A DNA stretch of 64,000 nt from Sepioteuthis lessoniana (Eukaryota > Mollusca > Cephalopoda > Myopsida > Loliginidae), in NCBI GenBank assembly GCA_963585895.1, contig OY757904.1, positions 83,766,836 through 83,830,835 of the forward strand, read 5' to 3'. The notes beneath the pieces are model-generated. The model did not search any database. It was not told the origin of the DNA and saw only the letters and a list, made by a program, of their open reading frames with translations. The position numbers and the translations under genes are program-made. Below are positions 39,530-51,668 of the stretch, in pieces (position 1 is the stretch's first letter; each line of letters starts with the position of its first letter).

Positions 39530-40070
39530 CTTGAGCTCTGGGCAGTAAGGAATCACATTTATAAACCTTACTGCCTGTATCACTCTGACCCAGAGTGGAA
39601 TTACTTGTTAACTTCAAATCCTCAGGTCAAATAGATCTGTTAGACAATTTCAAATATTGGATAGAAATACTTAAAACCTTATAACTGGGAGCAAATTATT
39701 TGTATTAAGAATAGTTTCTTGAATCTATAATATTTTTAGAGGATTAGTATTATTAGCTAAGTAAATTTCTAAAGGTAGAAACGACTTAAAACAAAAAGGA
39801 AAATATTTGAATATTTCTGTTTTCCACAAAATAGTTATTACTAGTTATTTGAAACCACCTGTATAAATTATTAGTAATAGATAGGAATAATTAAAACCAG
39901 TGAACTGTTTACAAAGTATTTTTATTTAATAGAAATACTTAAAACAGTGTGCAAAATATATAGATCAAGAATAGTTACTTAATGCTGTAATTGTTTATAA
40001 ATAATCATTATCGTTAGTTACTTGAAACCATAAAAAACTATTTGGAAAAAGTTTGAATTTGGCATTGAAT
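39530..40070 (+). repeat. Decayed composite retroposon, mainly the internal array
   Basis: After a head remnant around 39580-39630 ('gacccagagtgg', 'ggtcaaatagatctgtt'), loosely repeated segments such as 'atagaaatacttaaaac' and 'gttacttgaaacca' recur, and a tail remnant 'tttggcattgaataatgc' is seen near 40056. The same parts occur in clear order at 54557-55468 and 62820-63235. Confidence 0.45.
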
Positions 40071-41477
40071 AATGCAAAATAGATCCACGTGCAATGAAAC
40101 CAACTAAAATAATTCAAATGCGCATCAGAAGTTTGACAAAGCCTCTCATTGTATATTAGATGTTTAACATTAATTTTACTTTCTTTAAATAAAAAAAAGT
40201 AATTATTGTGTTCATTCAGCAATGCCATAACTTTCTTCTTTATACAGTATTAATTCAAACTTATTTCAACATTTTGAAATGGTTTTTATTTATTTAATGT
40301 TGATATATGAGTAGGACCCGTGGAAAATCCATGATATGAAAAAAATCAAGGGAAGCTATCTAAGCAAGGAGGGTTGATTTATATCAGATCAAACATTGCG
40401 TTAAATTCCAATGGAATAACCTGATGCTAACTATTCTCACTTAGTAACATTGTAAACATGAATTATTATATATTGATTTCTTGAACATCTGATGAGATCC
40501 GAGGATGTTAATGGGTATTTTTGTATTATATATTGCAAAGGCAACAATAGGATTTACATGTAATAAACTTACAAATCAACCTTCCTTTCTTAAATAGCTC
40601 CTCTTGAAATTTTTCATTCCACAGGTCTGGCTATGAGCAATAATTACCAATTGCTCCAATAATGAACGACTTCTTTTAATGAACAACCCTTAATTTCTAA
40701 TCATAAAAAGTGTTGTTGTTGTTTTTTTGACAATGTTTGGCCTATAAATAAGGTAAGAATATCCTAAATGATTGAAGAGGAAGGTGGAAGAATATCTCAC
40801 TGGGCTGTGGGGAGGGTATGTAAATGTGCATAAAGAGCGAACAAACGAAAAGACAAGCGAAATTGTTATTTAGATGCTGTCATCATTATATCGTTTTTGT
40901 TCAATGTTTTCCTCTTCACAAAACGTGTTTAGGAGGTTTTGCTTGATTGTCATGTCTTCTTATTGCAAGTTGATGTGAATGCAAACTCAATGAAGAAGTT
41001 TACAGTTCTTTTTAAAGTTTTCCTTTTATTCATTCATTCATTCATTTTCATTTCTTCTTTTTTCTGTTGGAAACATTTTTAGAACTCTGTGGAAGACAAA
41101 CAATAAAAACAAATTAATTTTCCTTTCTTTTTAATTTCTTTGCATTTCCTTTCTCTTGTCGTCAGACAAGAATAGAACGCACACTCACACAAACATTTTT
41201 TTTAAAATCTTTTAGAATAATTTTGCTGGGAATGAACACAAATTTTCGAGCGTTTGTAGATAAAAACACTCACAGACAGTCAAAAACTTGAAAACGAATT
41301 ATGCGTTGAAAAATTTGAGACAAGAAAAAAAATTTCGAGAGAACTTTTGCAAGAGAGAAAAATTCCCACGCCTGTTTTTAGATTTCGTGTTGGATATTTG
41401 TGTTGTGATTTGAACCTATCAGTGAAAAAAAAAGAAAATTGACATACATTTGTATTGCAATCTATCAGCAGTGTTAG

Positions 41478-41509
<32 letters not shown>

Positions 41510-41543
41510 ACAATTTAACCAGGTTTGAGTTTCCTTCTAATTG

Positions 41544-41616
<73 letters not shown>

Positions 41617-42435
41617 CTAGTTGACTTGCTTGGCTTTGCATTAATGAAAATGTATATCTAAAATGTATTGATCAATATTTTTCAGTAATTTATTCAGTAA
41701 GTATATAAGAGTTGATAATGCAAAAAATAGAAATAAGAACAATCAAAGAAAGTTTTATTTGATATTAAAATTTACTATAATTCTTTATATACGACAATAC
41801 ATTTAAAAGAAAATATAGTAGCGAAAACAGGTAATTTTTCAACTAATACCGGCATAAGATATTTTACCGAATTTTGTTTTAAAACAATCAAATTCTAAAG
41901 ATTTGGCAACACCAAGGTGAGGACAAAAGCACTCTTCAATTTCAAGTGGTCGTAAGATCAAAATTTTATGGTAACATAACATACATTAACTCAAAATATG
42001 TCTTTTCTCACCAGCAGGACATTTATGCACCACTTCCACTTCTAAAGGGCAGTGAAATCCAAAATGGAATTCACCTCACAGCAATACAGCTAATGTGTGT
42101 TGTGGGATTGTGCTCACCCTGTATTAATTATTTATTCTTATATAAACTATATCACTTGACTTTATTACAGCTAACACTGCAAAAACCATCAGTTTGCAAT
42201 TATCATTCAGTGTTGATTTCGACAATAATTATTGCAGCAATACAAAATAGATATCACTATTAAATATTTTGTTAAGAATTATTTTCGAGTGAGTTCAAGT
42301 CTCATTGAATACCCCATTAACAAAGCCTTGTACGATACATGTTCTCTGACGAAAGCATGCACTTATATAAGAACAAAATAAAAAAATAAAATCCTAAAAA
42401 AATATATAAACGTCTTCGTGGACCTACTCATTTTG

Positions 42436-42438
<3 letters not shown>
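40071..42438. other. No gene recognised; (TA)n arrays
   Basis: AT-rich intron with TA arrays at 41481-41500 and 41547-41614. An open frame at 41946-42263 has no recognisable similarity and is not called. Confidence 0.45.

Positions 42439-42486
<48 letters not shown>
42439..42486. repeat. (TA)n array
   Basis: About 23 TA units. Confidence 0.95.
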
Positions 42487-42488
<2 letters not shown>

Positions 42489-42908
42489 CTAATCTAATAT
42501 CTACCAGCATTCACGGTACCAGAAAAAAAGAAAAAAACCCGCCAGGAACAAGAGATGAAAATATCTCGAATCACCGCCCGGTGGAAAAAGAAAAAAATAT
42601 TATAGGACAAAAAGAAAGAAAAGGCCAACCCCGTCACACTCCTTAAAGAAATCAAGAGATATGCAGTCAGTTGGTCAAAAGAAAACTAAAACCTTCCGTG
42701 AACACTGCAATGCTACAATTACAAGAGTGCTCAACACGAGTGGAGACAATTATAAAAGTAACTTAAATCGCGAGATTAATAAGATATTTCTTGTGGAAAT
42801 TGAAAAAGAATGTTGACTGAAAAATGTTCGACAATGCATAAGAAAGAATGAATATCATGAAACAAGAAATTATTGCCTGCGTAAATAAATGAATATCAAC
42901 TAAGCCAG
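42487..42908. other. Unassigned stretch of coding-like composition
   Basis: A lysine- and proline-rich broken frame can be read on the + strand near 42520-42830. It could be an old retrotransposon fragment, but no motif supports a family. Confidence 0.3.
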
Positions 42909-42916
42909 TGTAAATA

Positions 42917-43666
42917 GGTTTTCTTGGATTTTATGGCATATCAACCATTGTAGGTAATTTAATGCCAAATACTCTTTATATATATTATAAATGATTCGTA
43001 AATACATAGTTAGTAGATAACATTTTAAACGAGTCAGAGCTCATTTGTTTGCTCACAGTTAAATGGTAATACAAACGATTTGTAAGTGAATAGTTTGTAG
43101 ATAACTTTTTTTAAATGCGTCAAAGTTAATTCATTTGCATTCACTTAAATAGTTTTATTTGCCGACAATTAAAAAGTTTCCTGTATCGCCATGTAACAAT
43201 TCAATGTAGGCATACAGTTAAAGGGTTTCAAGTATTACTAATCAACACTAATAATTATATTCTACATAACTCATTCGTTAGCCTGCTGTTAAATTGTTTC
43301 AAGTAATGCTTTGTATTACTAACAATTCCATTAGACATCAGTCATTTATTTGCACATAGTTAAATAGTGAAAGAGTTCTATTTCGAACAATTCAATTTAG
43401 CGTAAATCATTTGTTTGCATACAGTCTAAATGTCAAACAATTGTATTTGACCCAAAAATAGGACCCTATCCGGTGCTACTACTCCAGGTCAGAATGAAGC
43501 TGGGAGCAATGGCTATGAAGGGATACTCTATATTCCACAAAGCTCCAGAGTTAGAGCCTCACTATCAAATGATTTGATATCATATCCAGGACACCCGCTG
43601 GAGGTGTCGTATTCCTCTGCAAAGGTGCAGTCGACGTATTCTACAGCCCCAGCCGACTGGGCTGGA
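42917..43666 (-). repeat. Composite retroposon (head, internal array, SINE-type tail), 8-bp target duplication
   Basis: The 750-bp insertion is bounded by TGTAAATA at 42909-42916 and 43667-43674. On the minus strand the head (about 230 bp) begins 'ccagccgactggggctg'-like and ends 'atagggtccta'. The middle (about 43000-43440) is a loose array of 70-80-bp units built round 'acagttaaat', 'caaacaaatga' and 'attgaattgtt'. The tail is 'cctacaatggttgatatgcc', identical in kind to the type 2 SINE tail at 30196. Confidence 0.82.
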
Positions 43667-43674
43667 TGTAAATA

Positions 43675-45209
43675 TGTGGGAAAATCAGCAAGAGAACACA
43701 ATAAATAAGCAAATTTCCCGTTATAAAAACAAATGTCTGGAATTGAATGCTAATTGTCATCCAGTGTACATACATACCACGTGGCTATCGCTGATTTTGC
43801 ACAAAACACTTGAAGGAACAAAATCTTAATCGGATTGGAAATTAGTTATTCTTCCTATTTGGAAATCTGAAGTTTCTTGTTTGTGATCATTCAAGTTAAA
43901 CGCTTAATTTATAAATTCAGCATAATGAACAGCCGATCAAAAAATTTAGTAATATCTCGACCACCTGCATCAGCTCAGCGGTATGAAAGCTTATCTCGCT
44001 GACTATTAATAGTGTAATGACTTTGATCTTTTCTGCAAGTCCTTCTATTGCTAACCTGTTCTAGATTAAGTTTCGTAAATATTGTATCAGAGTTGATGAT
44101 AAACAGATGTACAGGTGTGATCTGGATATCGGTTTGACCGTCAGAAGAAAGCATGGGAGTACGTGATTATTGACATAACGGAAGTCTTGTTGGGAGACAG
44201 TTGTTGGGAAAACAGCGAAGAAGCAACCTCATATTCTGCACCCGCTCAAAAATTGGAACTAAGATCACTTTCCAAGATATTCGATTCGGGGTTGAATCTT
44301 GAAAGAACAGGCTCAACAAATATAACTATTTAATGATAAACATACTGTTACCGAGTCGTACTTCTCTATCAGACCTTGAGAAAGAAATGAAATAAGATAA
44401 ACTTTTAAAAGTTCTTCTGTGTCTTCTCTTCTTCTAATTTCCATAAGATGATTACAGCTGGTGTGGGTAACGTAACAGTGTTTACCTCTCTAATCCATCT
44501 TCAAATCCACTGTTAACAACATCGGCAGAGTTAATCTTCATCTGCCTTGCCTGCTGATCTTTTAACAAACATCAACTTCGCTTTCACCGCCATTTTTTCT
44601 CTCGCTTTTTAATGATTGATTAATTATGCAACTGACCTTGGCGAGTTTTATTATGACAGAGTAAATTTCCAGCAGGATGAAGATTTTAGTTTGATCTAAT
44701 ACAACTGACTTCTCAATTCCATAACCAACAGCAATCGTTGAGGACATTCTTCATACATCTGTTGTTAACAATCAACTTGTTGTCCCTTGGCAAAATGACG
44801 AAAGAGTTTGTCATTAATTACATACAGGTCTGCCTCCAGGGGAAAATGGTGTCCACAATAGTTTCCGCGCGAATATTCAACAGTACCGCCTACAAAAGAT
44901 TTTCTCCGATTTTGCAACCAGCAAATATGTTGATGTCTCAATTATTTGTCCTAACCAAAAGTAACTGGTCTGGCAGGGAATATGATTCATTGCATTTTTA
45001 AGAAAACCATAATGGTATGTTCATGAGAAATACGACAAACTAATAGTTAACAGTTTGCACATGTTTTCAAGATCGTCGAGAGAAAATATGTCAAACAACA
45101 CAGGATAGTAGTAGTAATAGTAGTTGTAGTAGTAGTAAATGATTGAAATGTTAATTATTTTTCCTTTTATGCCCATCATTTGTTGCCAGAAAGACTATTT
45201 AAAATCATA
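43675..45209. other. No gene recognised
   Basis: AT-rich intron. A frame of 87 codons at 44738-45001 resembles no known family. An (AGT)n-like run lies near 45110-45135. Confidence 0.4.
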
Positions 45210-46251
45210 CGAGGTGCCTTCGAAAAGTTTCCAGACTTTTTTCGTATGGGCCCTTTTATTGATAGTACACACATAAAACTCTAGTTTCCTTCGAAGTAAT
45301 CTCCTCCAGCTGCAATGCACTTATTGTACCGTTACAACAACTTCTGGAGGGCCCCATGGAAGTCCTCTTGCGTGAGCGTGTCAATGACCTTCGTCACAGC
45401 CTCTTTCATCTCCTCAATTGTCTCATAACGACAACCTCTAAGTTTTTCCTTGAGCTTAGGGAATAAGCAAAAGTCACAGGGAGCAAGGTCTAGACTATTG
45501 AGAGGCTGAGGAACTGTCTTGATGTCCATCTTGGTCAAATAGTATGTGACAAGGATGGAGTTGTGGACTGGTGCATTGTCCTGGTGGAAATGCCACTGAC
45601 CCGATTTGAAGAGTGCTGGCCTCTTCCGATGGAATCTCTTCCTGAACTCCCTTAAAACCTCAACATAGTATTCCTTGTTGACTGTCTGTCCAGTGGGAAC
45701 GCAGTGTATGTAGATCATGCCAGTGCTGTCAAAAAAAAAAAGGGATTATCAAAAGTTTGTGGGGAGATTTGCTCTGTCTGGCCTCCTTGGGTCTGGGAGA
45801 ACCAGCATGCTTCCACTGGGAACTCTGTCTCGTGGTCTCTGGATCATAGTAGAAGATCAAGCTTTCATCGCAGGTCACCAGGGCATCAAGAACTGTGGGA
45901 TCTGAATTGATCAGCTCGACCCTCTTCTTGCTGTCATGACAATGTCTTTCTTTCTGATCTTCTCTGAGTACCCTTTGGACAAACTTCGCACAAATCTTCC
46001 GCATCTTCAGTTCCTCGTGAATAATTGTGTGTACAGTTCGCACACTGACATCAAACAGTGCACTTATTGTCTCTATAGATACACGACGGTCCTTATCCTT
46101 GAAATTCTTTATTTGGCCAATCAACTCTGGTGTTCTGACTTCCTTACTCCTCCCACACCTCTCATCACCCCTCACAGACTCCCTGCCTTCCTTGAATCTC
46201 TTATGCCACTCAAAAACTCACGCTCGATTCATGCAAGATGGTCGAAAAGCA
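45210..46251 (-). mobile_element. Mariner-type (D,D34D) element, copy 2, full transposase core, 5' end lost
   Basis: The 3' terminal repeat starts at 45210 (CGAGGTGCCTTCGAAAAG) directly after a TA (45208-45209). The element is colinear with copies 1 and 3 but keeps the middle they lack. At the other end it stops at about 46251 inside the N-terminal coding part, so the 5' inverted repeat and first roughly 40 codons are missing. It could not move by itself. Confidence 0.9.
45332..46175 (-). pseudogene. Mariner transposase, one frameshift, catalytic triad visible
   Basis: Two frames together cover most of a mariner transposase. The first (46175-45729) has a helix-turn-helix (ETISALFDVSVRTVHTIIHE) and TCDESLIFYYDPET with the first catalytic Asp. 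After a run of 11 T/A at about 45731-45741 the frame changes. The second (45718-45332) has WHFHQDNAPVH with the second Asp and SLDLAPCDF with the third. Exactly 34 residues separate the second and third Asp, the D,D34D signature of mariner. The frameshift in the homopolymer and the lost N-terminus make it a pseudogene. Confidence 0.9.
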
Positions 46252-46886
46252 AGTTATAAAAAGGTTTTAATAAAAGAATAAGCGAAATGACTTAAAACAT
46301 TTTCATCGGTGTTTCCCAGCATTTTGAAGCATGTCTTTGTCGGCTTTTAATAGTTGTCTACAGAAATTATCCTCAAGTTATGGAAGCTAAACATTCCATA
46401 TACTAAGAATAAAACGAATTGCCGTGAGAAAATTTTTCAAAAAACTTGGCTGTACTCAGCTCATTTCAAGCCAAACACACAAATAATTACTATTAAATAC
46501 GTATTATATGACAAGCTATCATCTTACACTATTGTAGTCGCACATCCGTTTACAAGCAGTGTGACAATGGAAAGGTCCACCACGAGTTTTGTTTCATAGC
46601 AAATACTCGTCTTTAGTCGTTCTTCATATGCAGTACTCGGCTGACCTTCAGGAAATGGCTAATCCAGCGAAAAGAAACTTTTTTTCTAACAGAAGGTCAA
46701 CAGCTGTATGATGTAATTGTATACGTTAATGATCAGTGGTGTTGTTGAACAATGACCGGAACTAGAGGGACAAATTAGCTGGAGTCACATTTACAGAGGG
46801 TGACATCTTTTACATTATCATATCAGGATCAAGACATTCATTTCTTGCAAACGAAAAATTTCATACCTTATCCAACACTATTTGAC

Positions 46887-46932
<46 letters not shown>

Positions 46933-47950
46933 CACACAACCTTATCTGATATCTTTCTTTATTCTCTAACCTAATTCCCCCCTCTCTCTTTCTCTTTCTC
47001 TTTCAATTCCACACACACACACACACGTGCATCCTTGAAGCACAATATCTTAAACTTTGAATTGACTTTGATAGTTCTGAATTTTACCTCTGTAAAGCAC
47101 TAAGCCTAGAGAAGCGAGGGAATATCTATTATTTTTAACCAACAGATAAATATTAGGTTGACAAGTACCAGTACAGCGAAACTCTTTATGATAAATAGTG
47201 AGAAGTAAAATTCTTACTTCATAATTTATGAGTCAAGTTAATTGTTAAAAATATCTGTATTTTTACACAAGAAAATTTTCTGGCTTCTTTGTTTAACTTT
47301 CGACAAATAAATCTAGTGAGTAGCTGCCCACCAAGTAAAGCTCGTTATTTATCTCAAAGAAGGAAAAAATTCTCTCAAAAACACCAAAAATTATAATCGC
47401 CTCATTCTTCTTGGAATTCTTTTTCACGAATTGCTAAATTGATCGATTCTTTATTAAATCAATCCATTCATTATTAAATTGATCTATTCATTATTAAATC
47501 AATCCATTCATTATTAAATTGATCCATTCATTATTAAATTGATTAATTAAGGAAAAGAAATCGCGTTTTTGTCTATTATCACGAAAACGATAAATACCTT
47601 AATACTCGTGCAAAAATCGATGTTATATCAGTGTATGGTTGCAAGGAAAGAACACAAACACAGTTGCGAAACAAAGAACACGAAGCTAAATAAAAACTTG
47701 AACAATTGTATTAAAAACAAATAAGTAAAAAGTTCAAAATAACAGTTTGTATCAACGTGTTGATATGGAATCAAAATGTAGAAAAATGTCCTATGCTTAA
47801 TAGGGGTAGGATTGTCAGACTTACAAGCGTGCGGTCAATCAGATGTTACGAGTGCACAGAGGAGTGGGGTGTTTGGTGATTTACGTCTTAGTCGCTTCCT
47901 TCAAAGCAGAGAAGAGGAAAGTCAATGTGGGTGATGCGTGGTTTTGAGTT

Positions 47951-48013
<63 letters not shown>

Positions 48014-49117
48014 AGCTGGAGTTTCGAGTCTATTGGTGTCGTCTGCCTTCTTTTGATCTGCCCCGCTGTCGAGAAATTTGTCTTTTATATCGTTTTTCTC
48101 TTTTGATCGGATCAATTTGGGTTTTCTTTGTTTTTTACCGCAAAGGTCACGGATTGGCCGAAAAATTACTTTTACTTATTTTCATTTTTGACAAATTTCA
48201 TCGACATTTCGCTATGCGCTGATCCTATGCGCAGAAACCCCTTTTTTCCACTTTGAAGAAAGTCTCAGCACCGATAACATCCGGTGATTGCTCTCGTGGG
48301 CGCTAGTTGCACTCATTATTTTGTGTGTACGATAAATTAGAAGAGATCTCTTTCAGTCATATAACATCGAGTTACGCAATTTAAAAAGTATCTGCAGTTT
48401 CTCTTAAATCACACCGTTCTTTTTCAAGGACCACCCATGAATATATATGAAAGTAGAAAGACTCTATGACGGAGAAAGTTTTCAAGTTTTACACATTCGG
48501 GCTTTATGCTCAATTTAAAAGTCAAACTAATAAACGATGCTGACCAACAGTTTTCGACAAGTTTGATTTCTACTATAAAGTTTATGCAAGCATAAATTTT
48601 AATCTTTCAAATATGACATGAAGACACTATCAGAAATGAACTCATCGTCTTTTAACAATAATGTTTCGCCGTCTCGATGATGCAAAAATATTTGCCCTGC
48701 CCCCCCCAAAAAAAAAAAAATTAGCTTATCCAAATAATCTCAGTGCGAATAATAATAAGTGATAGTGAGCTTATAAAAATCGATGCTTACAAAAAGTCTG
48801 AGTTGAATATAAACATTATATTTTACTCAGTGAATGAACAGATAGATAGACAGAATCGAACGGACGGAAGAGTGGTGTAAAATCAAACGTTGTTACATCG
48901 CTGTTATCAGTGAGAACCTTGAATCAAATAAAATGTTAACCACTGACTATCTTTTAATATTTATTCTCGAATATATTCACAATATTGAAAAGGATTTTCC
49001 AATCTTCTATTTTGAGCTCAGAGTGATATAAGGCTATTCAAATTTACTGGAAAAATAGAAATTTACAGCCATAATATTCAAAGAGTTTCTGAAATTGAGT
49101 TAAATTGAGTTAAATGG

Positions 49118-49148
<31 letters not shown>

Positions 49149-49806
49149 GAACTAACATACTTGGTGCCTCAGCATAGAATTATATGAGGAAAGGCCAAAA
49201 TATTTCCGTTGCGAGTTATGTTATTTCTTATAATGATATACTTTAGTATTGATAAATAACATCCAACATCTCCGACTTGGCTATTATATGAAGTCTCCCC
49301 TTAAGTCTCCTTTTCTATCAACCACCATGATGTCTAGTCTCTCAACCTCTCCCATTTTTGAGCTGCACGTGAGTAACACTCAAGTGATCAAGGCTTTCAG
49401 CATTTCACCAACTTCAATAAAACTTATTTTTATCATCTTTCTTTTAGAAAAGCTAATGTTTTTGTTTAAGTTTTCTTTGATTCTTTTTTTTTTTTTTCTG
49501 GTTGACGTGATTTTATGTTACGTATGAGAAGTTAGTGTAAATGTGATCCTCCCAACAAGACCAACACCCTTACAGGATAAGTAGTTATTTTCTTGTACAC
49601 ATGTGCTTTTAATATTCAATTAAACGAAAATAGCCGAAAAATGTCTCCACACACCATTCACTCTTTTAAGTGCTCTCTGAAGGGTTGCAACAGGTGGTCA
49701 TGGGGAAGTAACTGGCCTACAGATAACAAAATGTTTTCGTGTATTATCTAACAAAGTTCAATCATTATTTATTTCCACGCAATAACAAACTATCTCTTAT
49801 TTCCCC

Positions 49807-49845
<39 letters not shown>

Positions 49846-50232
49846 CCCTCTCTCTCTTCACTGGAACATAGTTATATATGCGAGTATTTTTCTATATGTA
49901 TATATACACACAAAGGGAGTGGTCTTTTTTATTTACATATATAAATCAATTTTATCTCTTCTCTGAACGGCGCACATGTTTCTAGTTAACTCGTAACAAT
50001 TTATTGAAAAGAGGAAGATCAAGTAAAACGTGATCGTTTGAATTATATGAATCTTACTTACCTGCCTCTCTTTATAATCTTCGATCAGTGATTTCTCCTT
50101 TCATCACCATAAAACATTAGATAAGATGTCTATGTGCAATCAGTCAAATGATGGGCTGTGAACCATTGTTCGTAATTAAGGTTACTTGTTCCATAAGTTA
50201 TATTAGTACTGACAGTGTGGAGATGCAAGCAG

Positions 50233-50235
<3 letters not shown>
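46252..50235. other. No gene recognised; several simple repeats
   Basis: Intron sequence. It holds (CT)n at 46889-46931, a 20-bp tandem repeat at 47436-47545, (CT)n at 47954-48011, (GATA)n at 49116-49147 and (CT)n at 49815-49841. No coding region was recognised. Confidence 0.5.
47436..47545. repeat. 20-bp tandem repeat, 5.5 units, with alternating inverted hexamers
   Basis: Exactly spaced 20-bp units of the form 'aaattgatccattcattatt'. In two of them the 'attgat' core is replaced by its reverse complement 'atcaat', so the array alternates orientation at that core. Confidence 0.92.

Positions 50236-50309
<74 letters not shown>
50236..50309. repeat. (TA)n array, left half of an interrupted array
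   Basis: About 37 TA units ending where mariner copy 3 begins. Confidence 0.95.
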
Positions 50310-50311
<2 letters not shown>

Positions 50312-50312
<1 letters not shown>

Positions 50313-51220
50313 ATTGTGCATTCAATAAGTTTCCAGACTTTTTTTGTACAGGCATTTAAAATTGTCGTAGACTCTTAAAAATTCAGTTTCTTATTGCTAT
50401 ACATCTTATGAGATGACTGACCAATTTTTATGATTTCAGCTTCAAGTCAACAGCTACAGTAGCAATTGGAATACACCCTACTAAAGCTTGATTGTGACTG
50501 CTGGTGAATTTCAAAAATGCAATCTGGACGTGAGGACACTTTAGAAGAACGATATGCAATAAAATTGTGTTTTAAACTTGGAAAAAATGCCACAGAAACG
50601 TATGAAATGCTTCAGACTGCTTTTCGACCATCTTGCATGAATCGAGCATGAGTTTTTGAGTGGCATAAGAGATTCAAGGAAAGCAAGGAGTCTGTGAGGG
50701 ATGATGAGAGGTGTGAGAGGAGTAAGGAAGTCAATACACCAGAGTTGATTAGCCAAAGTGTTAGGGTTAGGGTTAGTGTTACTATGATAAGGTTTTAAGG
50801 GAGTTCAGAGAGATTCCGTCGGAAGAGGCCAGCACTCTTCAAATCGGGTCAGTGGCATTTCCACCAGGACAATGCACCAGTCCACAACTCCATCCTTGTC
50901 ACATACTATTTGACCAAGATGGGCATCAAGACAGTTCCTCAGCCTCCCTATAGTCCACACCTTGCTCCCTTTGACTTTTGGTCATTCCGTAAGCTCAGAG
51001 GCTGTCGTTATGAGAAAATTGAGGAGATGAAAGAGGCTATGACGAAGGTCATTGACACGCTCACACAAGAGGACTTCTATGGGGCATTCCAGGAATTGTT
51101 GGAACGGTAGAACAAGTGCATTGCAGCCGGAGGAGATTACTTCAAAAGGGACTAGAGTTTCATGTGTGTACTATCAATAAAAGGGCCCATACGAAAAAAG
51201 TCTGGAAACCTATCGTATGA
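50312..51220 (+). mobile_element. Mariner-type element, copy 3, internally deleted
   Basis: The ends match the family (GTGCATTCAATAAGTTTCCA at the left, GTCTGGAAACCTATCG at the right). The N-terminal transposase frame starts at 50517 (MQSGREDTLEERYAIKLCF) and reads on, with one stop, to TPELIS near 50745. The middle is deleted and replaced by TGTTAGGGTTAGGGTTAGTG (50759-50778). The C-terminus resumes near 50910 with LAPFDFW, ending at 51107. It is the same internal deletion as copy 1. It lies between two long (TA)n arrays. Confidence 0.88.

Positions 51221-51224
<4 letters not shown>

Positions 51225-51271
<47 letters not shown>
51225..51271. repeat. (TA)n array, right half of an interrupted array
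   Basis: About 23 TA units starting at the right end of mariner copy 3. Confidence 0.95.
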
Positions 51272-51273
<2 letters not shown>

Positions 51274-51425
51274 ATTCAGAGTCCGAGGCCAGTGGGTGTG
51301 GATTATTCGTATATAGAACATATGAGGAATATCATATAAATCTATGTTTTGATGTTAGCATGACAACTGAAACAAATGCTGAAATTCGCTTTTATTCAAA
51401 TTTTTTCTTATTTGTGGAGAATAAG

Positions 51426-51668
51426 GTTTGGTTTCTTTGATTAATGGCATATCAACTTTTCTTCGTTTAATGGTATATCGATCCCAAAGATATGCTCGTG
51501 GGGGAATAGCAGTGATGCTTTTTAACCGATTGCTGGGGGAATACGAGGACTCATACCTTTCCCAAGGGTATTAGCCTCAAAATGAACGTAATAGCACGAC
51601 TGGGTTTCGAACTCAATTATTTTGAGGCTGCAGTCTATGAATTTAGCCATTATGCTACAGGGACTCTT
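51426..51668 (-). repeat. tRNA-derived SINE, tail type 2, diverged
   Basis: The minus strand shows a tRNA-like head near 51668 (box B region 'gagttcgaaaccc'), 'cccttgggaaaggtatgag', and the type 2 tail 'gttgatatgccattaatc'. No clear target duplication was seen. Confidence 0.8.

Noticed and set aside
41946-42263. 105-codon frame as a host gene
   Set aside because: No motif, no splice signals and no similarity recognised; a frame of this length is expected by chance in 64 kb.
44738-45001. 87-codon frame as a host exon
   Set aside because: No family resemblance and no convincing flanking splice sites; it is inside a NUDT12 intron.
47938-48222. 94-codon frame through the (CT)n array
   Set aside because: Half of it is a serine-leucine repeat from the array and the rest shows no family.
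50759-50778. TTAGGG repeats as an interstitial telomere
   Set aside because: The run is only two to three units and sits at the deletion junction of a mariner element, also present in the other deleted copy; it belongs to the element.
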